Shown: positions 1 through 8,086 of the stretch, piece after piece
How the letters are laid out: each line of letters begins with the position of its first letter
How positions within the stretch are numbered: the first letter of the stretch is position 1
Assembly: GCA_043811005.1 (NCBI GenBank)
Contig: JBDRNO010000192.1
Location: forward strand, 1-43,169
Direction of reading: 5' to 3'
From: JBDRNO01 sp043811005
GTDB lineage: Bacteria > Bacteroidota > Bacteroidia > NORP154
DNA: 43,169 nt
Notes under the pieces: model-generated
Told to the model about the DNA's origin: nothing
What the model saw: only the letters and a program-made list of their open reading frames with translations
Database searches by the model: none
Translations under genes and position numbers: made by a program

Positions 1-118
1 TAGATAAAAAATCAATGATTTAGCCAAACTTGTTTAGAACATTGAGATTTTGGATTTGGAATTTATTTGGGATTTGGAATTTGGAGTTTGGAATTTTAAT
101 TCTGATGCAAAATCTTTG

Positions 119-158
119 ACTTTAGAGACGGACACTAATTAGTGCTTGTCTCTAAAGT
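119..158. repeat. Near-perfect 40-bp palindrome, TAGAGACG family
   Basis: The two halves are complementary apart from a few positions that would be G-U pairs in RNA. The arms start TTTAGAGACG and end TGTCTCTAAA around a central ACTAATTAGT. It lies in a gene-free stretch (1-346) that otherwise holds low-complexity GGATTTGGAATTT-type repeats (about 45-97). A second palindrome with the same TAGAGACG ends is at 25044-25070. It may be a dispersed repeat or an upstream gene's terminator; the sequence does not decide. Confidence 0.6.
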
Positions 159-290
159 AGAAAAAATTATTAAATATTTGTTTTAGACCATTCATTATTT
201 GGAAAAATGGAATGGTGGAATACTGGAATATTGATTGTTATTAATGATGATATTATGGACAGACTCTGATTAACGTAAGTTGCCAGTTAT

Positions 291-298
291 TACTTTTG
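291..298 (+). promoter_or_regulatory. Possible -7 element TACTTTTG
   Basis: TACTTTTG matches the Bacteroidota TAnnTTTG consensus and lies 49 bp before the preferred start of the first gene. No well-spaced TTTG -33 box is visible, so this is a weak call. Confidence 0.25.
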
Positions 299-346
299 CT
301 TTACATTCGTAAACCTTCTAAGAACGAGCATAAAAGTCTATTGTTC

Positions 347-1237
347 ATGAAGAAATCGTTTTTACTCATAGTCGGTTTTTTGTATTTTTCTGCAACCTCT
401 TTTTCGCAGGTTGAGTCCAGGCCCGAAAAGCCGGATCAATATACCGATTCCCTGCCGGCAGACAGCCAAAATACCTTGATAAAACAATCTCTTCCCGACA
501 CATCCGGTGAAAAAGATATTAAGAAAGGTGAAGATCAAGACATTGGGCTATTGTATAGATATGAGATGGGTGGGGGAATTATAGCACATTCAACCGGATT
601 TGGAATAAATTTCAGAAAAGGCAAACATATTACAGGTTTTAAAAAAAAGATGTGGGAAATTGAACTTGTAAATATGAAACACCCTAAGGAATACAAAAGT
701 TATCATTCTTCCGATAATGGAAAGGGGTATTTCTATGGTAAGCAGAATTCTTTTGCCGTTTTAAGACCGGGTATTGGTATACAGAAAGTAATATGTAGTA
801 AAACAGGCGATCGCGGAGTGGAGGTTCGTTATCTATATTTTGGCGGTCCTTCCATTGGTTTATTAAAACCTGTTTATTTAGAAATCAGGAAAGAAGATCC
901 AATCTCTGGTGATTTTTATGTTATCGAAAAATATGATCCTCAAAAACATAGGGAACCTGATATTTATGGAAAAGCACCATATTTTAAAGGAATAACTGAA
1001 ATGAAAATCGTCCCCGGTATCTATGGAAAGTTCGGTTTGAATTTTGATTACAGCGATTTAGATAATAAAATACGGGCTATAGAAACAGGTATTACTATTG
1101 ATTTGTTTTATAACTGGAGAGAAAAAGGCGGAAAGGTGCCTATTATGGCAAAAATTGATTCAACAGATGATTTCAATCCAAATAAAGCTTATTTCCTCTC
1201 ATTTTATATTAATATTCTGTATGGAAATAAGTGGTAG
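347..1237 (+). CDS. Exported, probably outer-membrane protein of unknown function
   Basis: This is a 296-residue protein if started at the ATG at 347. A TTG at 296 would add 17 residues in front of the signal peptide, so I prefer 347. Residues 1-21 (MKKSFLLIVGFLYFSATSFSQ) form a typical signal peptide ending SFSQ. A polar, acidic linker of about 45 residues follows. The rest is rich in alternating aromatic and Gly residues and ends in an aromatic Trp (…LYGNKW), as expected of a small beta-barrel. I recognise no enzyme motif. It is followed 71 bp later by lipA on the same strand. The outer-membrane location is inferred. Confidence 0.65.
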   Translation: MKKSFLLIVGFLYFSATSFSQVESRPEKPDQYTDSLPADSQNTLIKQSLPDTSGEKDIKKGEDQDIGLLYRYEMGGGIIAHSTGFGINFRKGKHITGFKKKMWEIELVNMKHPKEYKSYHSSDNGKGYFYGKQNSFAVLRPGIGIQKVICSKTGDRGVEVRYLYFGGPSIGLLKPVYLEIRKEDPISGDFYVIEKYDPQKHREPDIYGKAPYFKGITEMKIVPGIYGKFGLNFDYSDLDNKIRAIETGITIDLFYNWREKGGKVPIMAKIDSTDDFNPNKAYFLSFYINILYGNKW

Positions 1238-1308
1238 GGAGTAAAGTAAATTAGTCAATTAACCTGCATTATAGAAATGGGTTAAGTAAAATTTAATTTT
1301 TTGCCAAA

Positions 1309-2223
1309 TTGTGTCAAAATATTATTGATAAGGTACTAATAACAAAAAAACCTGATTGGTTGAGGGTAAAACTTCCCACAGGTAAAGAATATGTAAAGAT
1401 CCGCGGGATTGTAAGCGATCATAAACTTCATACGATCTGCAATAGTGGAAATTGCCCCAATGTGGCTGAGTGCTGGGGATCAGGTACTGCTACTTTTATG
1501 ATCTTAGGCAATATATGCACCCGTTCCTGCGGCTTTTGTGCAGTCGCAACCGGAAAGCCCAAATCAATTGATCCTTTTGAACCCGTCAGGGTGGCTAAGT
1601 CCATTAAGCTAATGAATGTTAAACACTGCGTTATCACATCAGTCGACAGAGACGACCTCAAGGATGGCGGTTCAACCGTATGGGCAGAAACAGTTAAGGC
1701 AATTAGAAGAATAAACCCCGGCATTACAATAGAAACACTTATCCCTGATTTTTACACCAGATGTGGCTCAATTGATAGAGCAGGAACAGATGCAGAAAGA
1801 AAAAGAAACAGTGAAAATCTTCAAAGAATTATAGATGTTGCTCCTGAAATAGTCTCACATAACCTCGAAACAGTAAGGCGTTTAACTAAAAAAATAAGAA
1901 AACAGGCGAAATACCAGAGGAGTTTAGAGGTGTTAAGATACTTAAAGCTGGGATGTATGAAAACCAAATCTGGAATTATGCTCGGATTTGGTGAAACCGA
2001 AAGGGAAATTTATGATACTATGGATGATCTGAGAAATGTTGGTGTAGATATATTTACACTAGGGCAGTATCTTCAGCCAACTCCTCAGCATTTACCCGTG
2101 ATTGAGTTCATTAAACCCGAACTGTTCGATAAATATAAAGAGATTGGTTTACGAAAAGGATTCAGATTTATTGAGAGTGGTCCCTTGGTGAGATCATCAT
2201 ATCATGCTGAACTACATCTTTAA
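1309..2223 (+). CDS. lipA: Lipoyl synthase
   Basis: This radical SAM enzyme inserts two sulfur atoms into octanoyl groups on the lipoyl domains of 2-oxoacid dehydrogenases and the glycine cleavage H protein. Cys44, Cys49 and Cys55 (CNSGNCPNVAEC) bind the auxiliary 4Fe-4S cluster. Cys70, Cys74 and Cys77 (CTRSCGFC) are the radical SAM CxxxCxxC motif. The ITSVDRDDL segment and the C-terminal VRSSYHAE motif are family signatures. The start is TTG at 1309: a stop lies 15 bp upstream in frame, and the first in-frame ATG is at residue 64, beyond conserved sequence (PDWLRVKLP). Residues about 150-166 are an extra segment of roughly 16 residues compared with the LipA form I know from Bacteroides. No lipB is nearby. 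Confidence 0.95.
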   Translation: MCQNIIDKVLITKKPDWLRVKLPTGKEYVKIRGIVSDHKLHTICNSGNCPNVAECWGSGTATFMILGNICTRSCGFCAVATGKPKSIDPFEPVRVAKSIKLMNVKHCVITSVDRDDLKDGGSTVWAETVKAIRRINPGITIETLIPDFYTRCGSIDRAGTDAERKRNSENLQRIIDVAPEIVSHNLETVRRLTKKIRKQAKYQRSLEVLRYLKLGCMKTKSGIMLGFGETEREIYDTMDDLRNVGVDIFTLGQYLQPTPQHLPVIEFIKPELFDKYKEIGLRKGFRFIESGPLVRSSYHAELHL

Positions 2224-2433
2224 AGAACATAACATTGTAACGTGATACAATAAAACATCCGAATTCTTAATTTAATCTACCTTTTTCAAATCGATTCTTG
2301 CCGTATTCTAATTCTTTGTAGTAAAATGTATTAATTATTCGTTATTTGTGTATGAAAACATTTACTATTTAAAAATAAAATGTTAGTAAATATAAAATAT
2401 TTCTTTTTTTTGTATTCATAATTATTTCGTAAA

Positions 2434-2461
2434 TTGTGGCGATTTTAAGAATATAGCTTTG
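2434..2461 (+). promoter_or_regulatory. Bacteroidota-type promoter for the Asp-box protein
   Basis: TTG at 2434-2436 is followed after 17 bp by TAGCTTTG at 2454-2461, matching the TTG-N17-23-TAnnTTTG consensus of Flavobacterium-type sigma factors. The start codon is 28 bp downstream. It lies in the 266-bp AT-rich gap after lipA, where nothing else stands out. Confidence 0.6.
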
Positions 2462-2489
2462 CAAGTTTATTAAAAAGAAAAAACACACT

Positions 2490-5402
2490 ATGAAAATTCA
2501 TAAATTACTATTAGGAACATCAGCCATCGCATTATCACTGGCTATTTTTATTTTTGCCCTATTCTTACAAAACAGGGATACAACTCAGAAGTATGTTCCC
2601 AGGGACAAAAGGGAAATAAATAACAATTATCATAAGCCAACCCGTGGTATTGCCGGAGCCCTCAAATATTACGATGAGAGGAGAAAAAATGTAAAAACTG
2701 GAAAAATTGAATTAAAAGACATGCTCAAAACCCAACTGGAAGTGGAAGCATTTGCCAGACAAAAAAAATCTTCTTCTGCCCTTGACTTAGTATGGCATGA
2801 GATGGGCCCTGATAATGTCGGTGGCAGAACCAGGGCAATATTATTTGACAAAGATACTCCCTCACGAATGTATGCGGGGGGTGTGAGTGGCGGACTGTGG
2901 ATATCAAATAATGGAGGGATTACATGGTTTAAGAACGGCTCTCAAGTGGATTTATCCGACAATCTTGCAGTCTCATGCATTACCCAGGCAGCTAATGGAG
3001 ATATTTATTTTGGAACAGGAGAGGGTTTTGCTAATAGCGGTGGCTATGGCGGTGGTTATGGCTGTACTTCATTTATCGGTAAAGGAATTTGGAAATCAAC
3101 TGATGGGAATACATTTAAAAGACTTAATTCTACTATACCAAAAACAGTTCCAGGTGTGCTTGATACTAATAACATGAACGTTCTTTGGGCTTTTGTAAAC
3201 GAATTAGCTGTTCATCCTACTAACTCCGATAAAATTTGGGCAGGTATGAATACAGATCTAATGGTTTCAAATGATGGCGGAACAACGTGGGCATGGCAGG
3301 GTACTTATTTGACCCCTACTGTAGAGGCCCATGGTAATTGTTCCGATGTCCAGGTGTCGTCTGAAGGCACTATAATTGCAGTTATCGCCAACAAACCGTT
3401 TCTCGCATTGCCGGGAGAGTCAATACTTCTAAATATCGAAACTGCTTTCCCTGGTTATAAAGCCGGCAGAATGGAATTTTCATTTTCTCCTTCCGATCCC
3501 AACTATGTTTGGTGTTCTTCCGTCAAGGGTAACGGAGCTTTAAATAACATCTATATGTCAAATAATAAAGGACAGACATGGACGATCGTTGTGCCTGGGG
3601 GAAACGCGAATTACGACCCGTTTTGGAGGGGGGGAGACCACTCACAAGGCTGGTATGACAATGCAATTGCCGTATATCCCGATGACCCTGAGCATGTGCT
3701 CGTAGGCGGCATTGATTTATGGGCATGGTCAGGTAATACAAATATCTGGGATATGATAGCTATTGACGTGTTCCCAGGAAATCCTTATTTTGTTCATGTT
3801 GATCATCACACTTTCGCTTTTCATCCCAATTACGGTATTAGCGGAAATAAAACCTTCTTTATAGGTTGTGATGGGGGATTATTTGCATCTTATACCGGAG
3901 GACAAACCTACCAGGAAATGAACACAAATTATATTACTACACAATTTTATGGTCTGGGCTTCTCTCGTGATGGAGCTGTGGCTGGCGGAACCCAGGATAA
4001 CGGCAACCCGTATATTGATGGTACGGGGAATTCACCAAAGTCCGAGGTTTCTAATTTACCCAGCGGTGATGGCGGTTATATGGAGTTTTCCGTGATCAAC
4101 CCCGAGGCATTTTTCTGGGAGTCGCAAAACGGGTATGCTTACAGATCACCAAATAGAGCAGCAGATGGTGGCAGCACCTTTACCCCTGCAAGTGAGGGAA
4201 TGTGGGTTACACCTTTTATATTGTGGGAAAGATTTAATGACCTCAGCAGTACCGATTCAATTGAATTTATTGCTGACCAGTCATATTCAGCAGGAAATTC
4301 TATTGTCATTGAAAGTAAAAATAACGAATACCCGTTTCTATATGTAACTCCTACCCACCTTGATATTAATGATACAGTAATGGTACAGGATATCATCCAG
4401 GCAAAATTCTTTATCGGCTTAGGGAGTGGTACCTGGATGACCAAAGAAGTATTGGATTTCTCAACAGAAAAACTTCAATGGTACAACCTTTCTTCTATTC
4501 TTACCTCAGTTGTTTGCATGGCGAATTCCAATGATGCAGATGTATTGTTTGTTGGACAGGGTGGTCAACTTTACAGAATTTCGGGTGTTTTAACAGTTGA
4601 ACAAACAAATCCTGTCGTTGTACAAATCTTCTCATCCGGTGGTCAGATGATTACAGGCATTGCCGTTGATCCAAATAATGCAAATAATGTTGTGGCAACT
4701 TATGGTAACTATGGTAACACTGATCATGTTTACAGGTCAACAAATGCGCTGGGTACTTCACCCACATTTACTTCTATTCAATGCGACCTGCCTCCCATGC
4801 CGGTATATGATGTGGTTATTGATAAAAATGATTCTAACAGGATCATTATAGGAACGGAATATGGCATATACGGAACCGATAATGGTTTTACATCAAACCC
4901 GGATGGTGTGGTATGGACTGATGAAAATACAGGTATGGCAAGAGTCCCAACATACAGGGTCCGACAGCAGGTACATAAGAACGATTTGTGCACAGGTGTT
5001 ACAAACTCCGGAATTATTTATATAGGAACACATGGACGGGGAATATTTCAGTGTAAAAATTATGCTGACGCTCCTGCAACAGTTGAATGCGATATTCCAA
5101 CAGGTATTGATGATAATTTAGCTTCTGCATTTACACCGGATATTAATATATATCCAAATCCTGTCAGCCAGCTAGCGGATAGAACCTGTAATATCTCATT
5201 TAAACTGGATGAAATTTCAGATGTTACAATCAAAATATATGATCTGCAGGGAAGAGTGGTTAAATCAATTAAACCCGGCAAGCAAACAGTAGGCATTCAC
5301 ATAATTTCCTTTAATACCGGTACTTTATATGCGGGAACTTATTTCGTCAGCTTAACTGCTGGAACATTTACCGAAGCAGCTAAATTTATAGTGGTGAAAT
5401 AA
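2490..5402 (+). CDS. T9SS-secreted Asp-box (sortilin/VPS10-like) beta-propeller protein
   Basis: The protein has 970 residues. An N-terminal hydrophobic segment (residues about 8-26) targets it to the Sec system. The bulk consists of repeated S-x-D/N-x-G-x-T-W Asp-box motifs (for example SNNGGITW near residue 135, SNDGGTTW near 260, SNNKGQTW near 357), the signature of sialidase/BNR and sortilin-type propellers. Residues about 885-970 form a type A T9SS sorting domain: INIYPNPV, then KIYDLQGRVV, and a terminal AGTYFVSL…KFIVVK. It should therefore be exported and either surface-anchored or released. No catalytic residues of sialidases could be identified, so no enzymatic role is claimed. It is transcribed alone from the promoter just upstream and ends at a bidirectional terminator. 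Confidence 0.85.
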   Translation: MKIHKLLLGTSAIALSLAIFIFALFLQNRDTTQKYVPRDKREINNNYHKPTRGIAGALKYYDERRKNVKTGKIELKDMLKTQLEVEAFARQKKSSSALDLVWHEMGPDNVGGRTRAILFDKDTPSRMYAGGVSGGLWISNNGGITWFKNGSQVDLSDNLAVSCITQAANGDIYFGTGEGFANSGGYGGGYGCTSFIGKGIWKSTDGNTFKRLNSTIPKTVPGVLDTNNMNVLWAFVNELAVHPTNSDKIWAGMNTDLMVSNDGGTTWAWQGTYLTPTVEAHGNCSDVQVSSEGTIIAVIANKPFLALPGESILLNIETAFPGYKAGRMEFSFSPSDPNYVWCSSVKGNGALNNIYMSNNKGQTWTIVVPGGNANYDPFWRGGDHSQGWYDNAIAVYPDDPEHVLVGGIDLWAWSGNTNIWDMIAIDVFPGNPYFVHVDHHTFAFHPNYGISGNKTFFIGCDGGLFASYTGGQTYQEMNTNYITTQFYGLGFSRDGAVAGGTQDNGNPYIDGTGNSPKSEVSNLPSGDGGYMEFSVINPEAFFWESQNGYAYRSPNRAADGGSTFTPASEGMWVTPFILWERFNDLSSTDSIEFIADQSYSAGNSIVIESKNNEYPFLYVTPTHLDINDTVMVQDIIQAKFFIGLGSGTWMTKEVLDFSTEKLQWYNLSSILTSVVCMANSNDADVLFVGQGGQLYRISGVLTVEQTNPVVVQIFSSGGQMITGIAVDPNNANNVVATYGNYGNTDHVYRSTNALGTSPTFTSIQCDLPPMPVYDVVIDKNDSNRIIIGTEYGIYGTDNGFTSNPDGVVWTDENTGMARVPTYRVRQQVHKNDLCTGVTNSGIIYIGTHGRGIFQCKNYADAPATVECDIPTGIDDNLASAFTPDINIYPNPVSQLADRTCNISFKLDEISDVTIKIYDLQGRVVKSIKPGKQTVGIHIISFNTGTLYAGTYFVSLTAGTFTEAAKFIVVK

Positions 5403-5465
5403 AAGGGTATAAGGATATAGAAGTATGTGGGAAATAAAGGTATAAGGAAAAATAAGGTATAAATA

Positions 5466-5496
5466 AAAAGGGGCTTTTATTTTGAGAGCCCCTTTT
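5466..5496. terminator. Bidirectional Rho-independent terminator
   Basis: A 10-bp perfect stem (AAAAGGGGCT at 5466-5475 with AGCCCCTTTT at 5487-5496) has an A-tract on one side and a T-tract on the other, so it can work on both strands. It sits between the converging Asp-box gene and acyl-CoA dehydrogenase gene. The surrounding 5403-5578 stretch carries several GTATAAGG-like short repeats, some inverted across the hairpin. Confidence 0.85.
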
Positions 5497-5578
5497 CAAA
5501 TGATTTTAATTGTCCAAATCCTCATACAATATTTCCCCTATACCCTTATACCTCTATACCTCTATACTACAATATTTT

Positions 5579-7369
5579 TTAAAAACAATACTTATTTTCT
5601 TCAGATAACCTATTTGCAATCCTTCGTCTTGCATCTTTGGTATTAACAGGATCCATCTTAGTAAATCTCTTAAGCCCCATGAGCATTATTCTCAGCTCGT
5701 CACCTTCAGCCCATGAACATAATGACCGTTTACCGAAAACATTCACTTTATCAGTTGCGTCATTGATATAAACCCTCATCATATCTATCTGTTCCTTGCA
5801 ATCTTCTTCACCGTTCATATTAACTAATTTTTCTGTTCTTAATATCAATGATTCACAAATGTAAGTTTCAATGATCATATCCGAAATATTCATGATAATT
5901 TCCTGCTCAGCAGCCAGTTCCAGCATGAATTTCTGAACTGTTGCTCCTGCTGCCATCAGGCATGCTTTCTTAAGGTTGGATACGATCTTTTTTTCTTTGG
6001 TAAATAAAGCGTCATCTTCTTCTTCACCAAAACCGGAAACTGACATTAGTTCACCCTGAATTGCTTTTGCTGAGGTCATCAGGTCTATTTGTCCTTTCAT
6101 TGCACGTTTCATCAACATATCAAATGTGAGGAGCCGGTTAATTTCGCTGGTTCCTTCAAAAATCCTGTTGATCCTGGAATCGCGGTAAGCCCTGTCCATA
6201 GGATATTCTGCAGAATATCCATATCCGCCAAGAATCTGAACACCTTCGTCAACAACAAAGTCGAGCATTTCTGATCCAAACACCTTCATTATAGCACATT
6301 CTATGGCATATTCTTCAGCAGCTTCCAAAAGTGCTTCTGCATAATGTTTATTTTCCCCTAAATGAATTTTTATAGCTTCATTAATATTATAGCTTACGCG
6401 ATAAAGAGCTGATTCACATGCATATATCTGAATGGCTTGTTCAGCCAGCTTATGCTGAATTGCTCCGAACCTTGCAATCGGTTGCTTAAATTGCACTCTT
6501 TCATTAGCGTATTGAATAGCGGCTGTACTAACGTGTTTGGCTGCACCATTTACAGCACCCGCCAGTTTTACCCTGCCAATATTTAAAATGTTAAAGGCAA
6601 TTTTATGTCCCTTGCCTATTTCCCCAAGTACGTTTTCAGCTGGGACCTTACAGTCAGATAAAAATACTTGCCTTGTGGAAGACCCCTTTATTCCCATTTT
6701 ATGCTCTTCCTCACCCATGGATAAGCCGGGGGAGTCTTTGTCAATAATAAAACCGGTGAATTTATCGCCATCAATTTGTGCAAAAACGATAAAAACATCA
6801 GCAAAACCAGCATTGGTGATAAACATTTTATCCCCATTCAGTATATAGTGTTTGCCATCATCGGAAAGAATAGCTTTGGTCTTAGCAGATAAAGCATCGG
6901 AACCCGATCCTGCCTCAGTCAAGCAATAGCATGGCATCAATTCACCTGACGCAAATTTGGGAAGGTACTTTTCTTTTTGCTCTTTGGTTCCAAAATATAA
7001 GACTGGCAATGAGCCAATGCCGGTGTGTACTGCCAATGCAACTGCAAATGAATGACCGCTGCCAATGGCTTCGGTTAATATCATATTGGTAATGAAATCT
7101 TTACCAAAGCCACCGTACTCTTCAGGAATAGCTGTTCCTAATAATCCCTGTTCACCGGCTTTTTTTACTAAACTGCACAGTAATCCCTCCTCCTGAGAAT
7201 CTATTCTGTCTAATATAGGGTGAATTTCGGCTTTGAGAAAATCATTTGCCATGTCATATATCATCTTCTGCTCCTCATCAATCTCTTCGGGGATGAAGAT
7301 GTCACCGGCTGCTGTCTCTTTAATAAGAAATTCTCCGCCTTTCAATGTGATTTTTTCTTTTGTTTCCAT
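5579..7369 (-). CDS. Acyl-CoA dehydrogenase with C-terminal extension
   Basis: This 596-residue flavoprotein catalyses the first, alpha-beta dehydrogenation step of fatty-acid beta-oxidation and passes electrons to ETF. The N-terminal helical domain (about 30-145), the middle beta domain with CLTEAGSGSD (149-158) and FITNAG, and the C-terminal domain with QILGGYGYSAEYPMDRAYRD (378-397) are all present. Glu405 in IFEGTSEI is the likely catalytic base. The extra 170 or so residues after the core resemble the longer VLCAD-like members. It belongs with the thiolase, hydratase/dehydrogenase and MarR genes upstream on the same strand, although 717 bp of damaged DNA separates it from the thiolase. 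No etfAB is in the window. Confidence 0.93.
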   Translation of the reverse strand: METKEKITLKGGEFLIKETAAGDIFIPEEIDEEQKMIYDMANDFLKAEIHPILDRIDSQEEGLLCSLVKKAGEQGLLGTAIPEEYGGFGKDFITNMILTEAIGSGHSFAVALAVHTGIGSLPVLYFGTKEQKEKYLPKFASGELMPCYCLTEAGSGSDALSAKTKAILSDDGKHYILNGDKMFITNAGFADVFIVFAQIDGDKFTGFIIDKDSPGLSMGEEEHKMGIKGSSTRQVFLSDCKVPAENVLGEIGKGHKIAFNILNIGRVKLAGAVNGAAKHVSTAAIQYANERVQFKQPIARFGAIQHKLAEQAIQIYACESALYRVSYNINEAIKIHLGENKHYAEALLEAAEEYAIECAIMKVFGSEMLDFVVDEGVQILGGYGYSAEYPMDRAYRDSRINRIFEGTSEINRLLTFDMLMKRAMKGQIDLMTSAKAIQGELMSVSGFGEEEDDALFTKEKKIVSNLKKACLMAAGATVQKFMLELAAEQEIIMNISDMIIETYICESLILRTEKLVNMNGEEDCKEQIDMMRVYINDATDKVNVFGKRSLCSWAEGDELRIMLMGLKRFTKMDPVNTKDARRRIANRLSEENKYCF

Positions 7370-7416
7370 GAGTTTTGATTTTTGAATTTTTAATTATAAT
7401 TAATTGTATCGGAATT

Positions 7417-7630
7417 TTAATGTTTATTCAATCTGCTATGAACACCCTCAAAATATGACTCGCTGTATTCATGGCTCAAAAAGTTCCTGTCTTCCCATAT
7501 TTGTGTTAAGTCCATGTATTGATCTCCATTTATATATTCTTTGTTATAAAACCTGCTCATTGCCGGATTGGCTGACTTCACTTTAATATTTTCCTTGAAT
7601 TCCAAAAATCTTTTAATGGTTTTCCACATC
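7417..7630 (-). pseudogene. Remnant of HEPN (HI0074-type) toxin
   Basis: The reading frame ending at 7417 carries the C-terminal part of a nucleotidyltransferase-substrate-binding HEPN protein: WKTIKRFLEF near its start and then IWEDRNFLSHEYSE. The RNFLSH segment is the RX4H ribonuclease motif of HEPN toxins and looks intact. The front of the HEPN protein (about 40-50 residues before WKTIKRFLE) is missing. The frame runs directly out of the MNT gene remnant at about 7625-7630. The 95-residue open frame that extends further upstream to 7704 is the wrong frame of the MNT gene and is not a real N-terminus. Confidence 0.7.
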
Positions 7631-7762
7631 AATATCAGAATGCTTCCAGCTTTTTCCATTCGCACGTGAACCATACAGGAAAACAGCGTATTTATCCTTA
7701 TCAATATGATTGAGAACGATCTCTTTTGTAAAATCCAGGTATTTTTGTTGGTTGTTGGTCAT
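7613..7762 (-). pseudogene. Truncated MNT-type nucleotidyltransferase (antitoxin) remnant
   Basis: Reading the minus strand from ATG at 7762 gives 49 codons. They contain FLYGSRANGKSWKHSDIDV, an unmistakable minimal nucleotidyltransferase motif (GSRAxG…SDID, metal-binding Asp-x-Asp). Just after SDIDV the frame meets a stop at 7613-7615, and the DNA continues in another frame as a HEPN protein. The family is normally about 100 residues, so the second half is gone. The order MNT then HEPN on one strand is the usual order of these type VII-like toxin-antitoxin pairs. A single deletion joining the two genes explains what is seen. Confidence 0.7.
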
Positions 7763-7773
7763 GTAATTATTAA

Positions 7774-7895
7774 TAACGTTTTGCTATAAATACTGGCAGG
7801 CGTTAGAAAAATAATTTTTCAGCTTACACTACACGTGCTTAGAAAACAGAATGGTGAATTTAAACAAATTGCCTGCTTGGATTTATAGCGTGTTA
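7774..7895. repeat. Imperfect 122-bp palindrome, attC-like
   Basis: TAAC at 7774-7777 and GTTA at 7892-7895 bound two arms that share GCTATAAAT and GCAGGC in inverted orientation (7783-7801 and 7871-7889), with unpaired bases between the blocks. On the minus strand the element ends 12 bp before the MNT start codon. Block-wise complementary arms ending in AAC/GTT are the layout of integron attC sites, but the outer heptamers do not fit RYYYAAC and GTTRRRY fully and no integrase is in the window. The rest of the 7763-8086 gap holds no gene that I can see. Confidence 0.35.
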
Positions 7896-8005
7896 GCGGG
7901 CGTTTTTATTTGTTTTTCAATCAGTTATAACTTTGTAAGTTCTCTAAAAGTTTCTCTGCTTCAAGTCTTTTAATAGTCAAAAATTTCTTATTCAATTTGT
8001 TTTTT

Positions 8006-8040
8006 TGTCAACTGTCAACTTGTCAATTAGCACCAACAAA
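8006..8040. repeat. Dispersed repeat, copy 1 (TCAACTTGTCAATT)
   Basis: The stretch around AACTGTCAACTTGTCAATT and CACCAACAAA reappears in diverged form at 25161-25207 (CTGTCAATTGTTAACTTGTTAATT, then CCCTAACAAA). Both copies are intergenic. The function is unknown. Confidence 0.45.
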
Positions 8041-8055
8041 ATTGTCGTTAACATG

Positions 8056-8071
8056 TCCGCCAGCTGGCGGA
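8056..8071. repeat. 16-bp perfect palindrome TCCGCCAGCTGGCGGA
   Basis: TCCGCCAGCTGGCGGA is fully self-complementary and far more GC-rich than its surroundings. It sits 16 bp beyond the thiolase stop codon. A near-identical palindrome is at 12395-12413, also intergenic. It may end transcripts or be a mobile-type repeat. Confidence 0.65.
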
Positions 8072-8086
8072 TGAAATTTTAAGAGC

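Noticed and set aside
1751..1800. A tRNA gene inside lipA (GCTCAATTGATAGAGC D-arm)
   Set aside because: Only the 5' third resembles a tRNA. There is no proper anticodon loop, no T-arm and no matching acceptor strand downstream, and the lipA frame stays open.
7417..7704. A 95-residue intact minus-strand protein
   Set aside because: Its first 25 residues are the wrong frame of the MNT motif GSRANGKSWKHSDID; only the part from WKTIKRFLEF on is HEPN.
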